A DNA stretch of 64,000 nucleotides from Lysobacter gummosus. GTDB taxonomy: Bacteria; Pseudomonadota; Gammaproteobacteria; Xanthomonadales; Xanthomonadaceae. The stretch lies in NCBI RefSeq assembly GCF_001442805.1, contig NZ_CP011131.1:1922001-1986000 (forward strand), read 5' to 3'. The position numbers and the translations under genes are program-made. Shown one piece after another: positions 63,784 through 64,000 of this stretch. Every line of letters begins with the position of its first letter. The stretch's first letter is position 1. A model generated the notes under the pieces. That model had not been told where the DNA came from. It saw nothing but the letters and a program-made list of their open reading frames with translations, and did no database searches.

Positions 63784-64000
63784 CCAAAGCAAATCCCCCG
63801 GCGCAGTTGTATCTACCTGAAGCGAGCTACGCAGGCGCCAGCCCCCTTTTTCAAAGGGGGCAACGGTTCGTGTTCGGTATCGTCCTGGCCGCCGCCGTCG
63901 TTGCCGCTACCATCGTAGCTGCCGCTATTGCCGTCGCTGCCGTTGCTGTTCCCCCCTTTGAAAAAGGGGGGCAGGGGGGATTCGCTCTTACCACCAGATC
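63784..64000. repeat. Family C inverted repeats, copy 3 (runs off the window)
   Basis: AGCAAATCCCCCGGCG (about 63787), CCCCCTTTTTCAAAGGGGGC (63842-63861) and CCCCCCTTTGAAAAAGGGGGGC (63952-63973). The spacer 63880-63950 has runs of GCCGTTGCCGCT-type triplets. Confidence 0.8.

Overview
The window is high-GC DNA from a gammaproteobacterium of the Xanthomonadaceae, very probably a Lysobacter. The strongest single clue is the CDS at 7005-8201: its mature domain is almost the same as the classical alpha-lytic protease of Lysobacter enzymogenes. Secreted proteases, a secreted esterase, large surface adhesins and many long hairpin repeats of the Xanthomonadaceae kind fit this. The genus call rests on remembered sequences, not on a search.

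Layout. 1-2264: nagZ (partial), hpt, mtiP (wall recycling and purine/methylthio salvage). 2453-2659: cold-shock gene with its own promoter and terminator. 3139-5276: aidB and an L,D-transpeptidase overlapping by ATGA. 5418-6667: small genes, one DUF4279 with atypical base use. 7005-9983: two alpha-lytic-type proteases in tandem, each with a terminator. 10231-14376 (minus): ABC exporter, YigZ, and an ECF sigma factor with an anti-sigma-like partner. 14546-17659: GAF-GAF-GGDEF-EAL protein. 17903-19834: vWA lipoprotein. 20105-23303: an ALDH with an acetolactate-synthase-like enzyme. 23601-27312: xseA, ispG, PAP2. 27548-36232: two paralogous subtilases around a trimeric autotransporter. 37025-39073: a NOTUM-type esterase with a helical partner. 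39792-42847: DMT permease, murB, pyrD. 43089-45281: two six-cysteine secreted peptides, a DUF4190 protein and a membrane protein. 45399-46931: ALDH7.

47036-53842 is a decayed mobile element in tRNA-Arg(CCT). A perfect 58-bp direct repeat (47071-47128 and 53785-53842) bounds it. It holds a 54-residue C-terminal integrase stub, a truncated tail-like gene, an Rhs gene cut by an IS3-family element, and an orphan small ORF. The repeat covers the 5' half of the tRNA gene plus 16 bp upstream, not the usual 3' end.

54181-63776 is chromosomal again: two small genes, a giant autotransporter with five exact 87-residue repeats, an AraC-VOC pair, and a short UvrA-like ATPase. Four families of long inverted repeats fill the intergenic spaces.

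No CRISPR array, rRNA or defence island was seen. The most unusual items are the six-cysteine peptide pair, the Rhs/IS/orphan-ORF arrangement inside the 5'-tRNA element, the protease paralog with both S1-pocket methionines replaced by threonine, the TonB-receptor-like VMVTGSR motif in two regulatory/envelope proteins, and the subtilase-adhesin-subtilase cassette.
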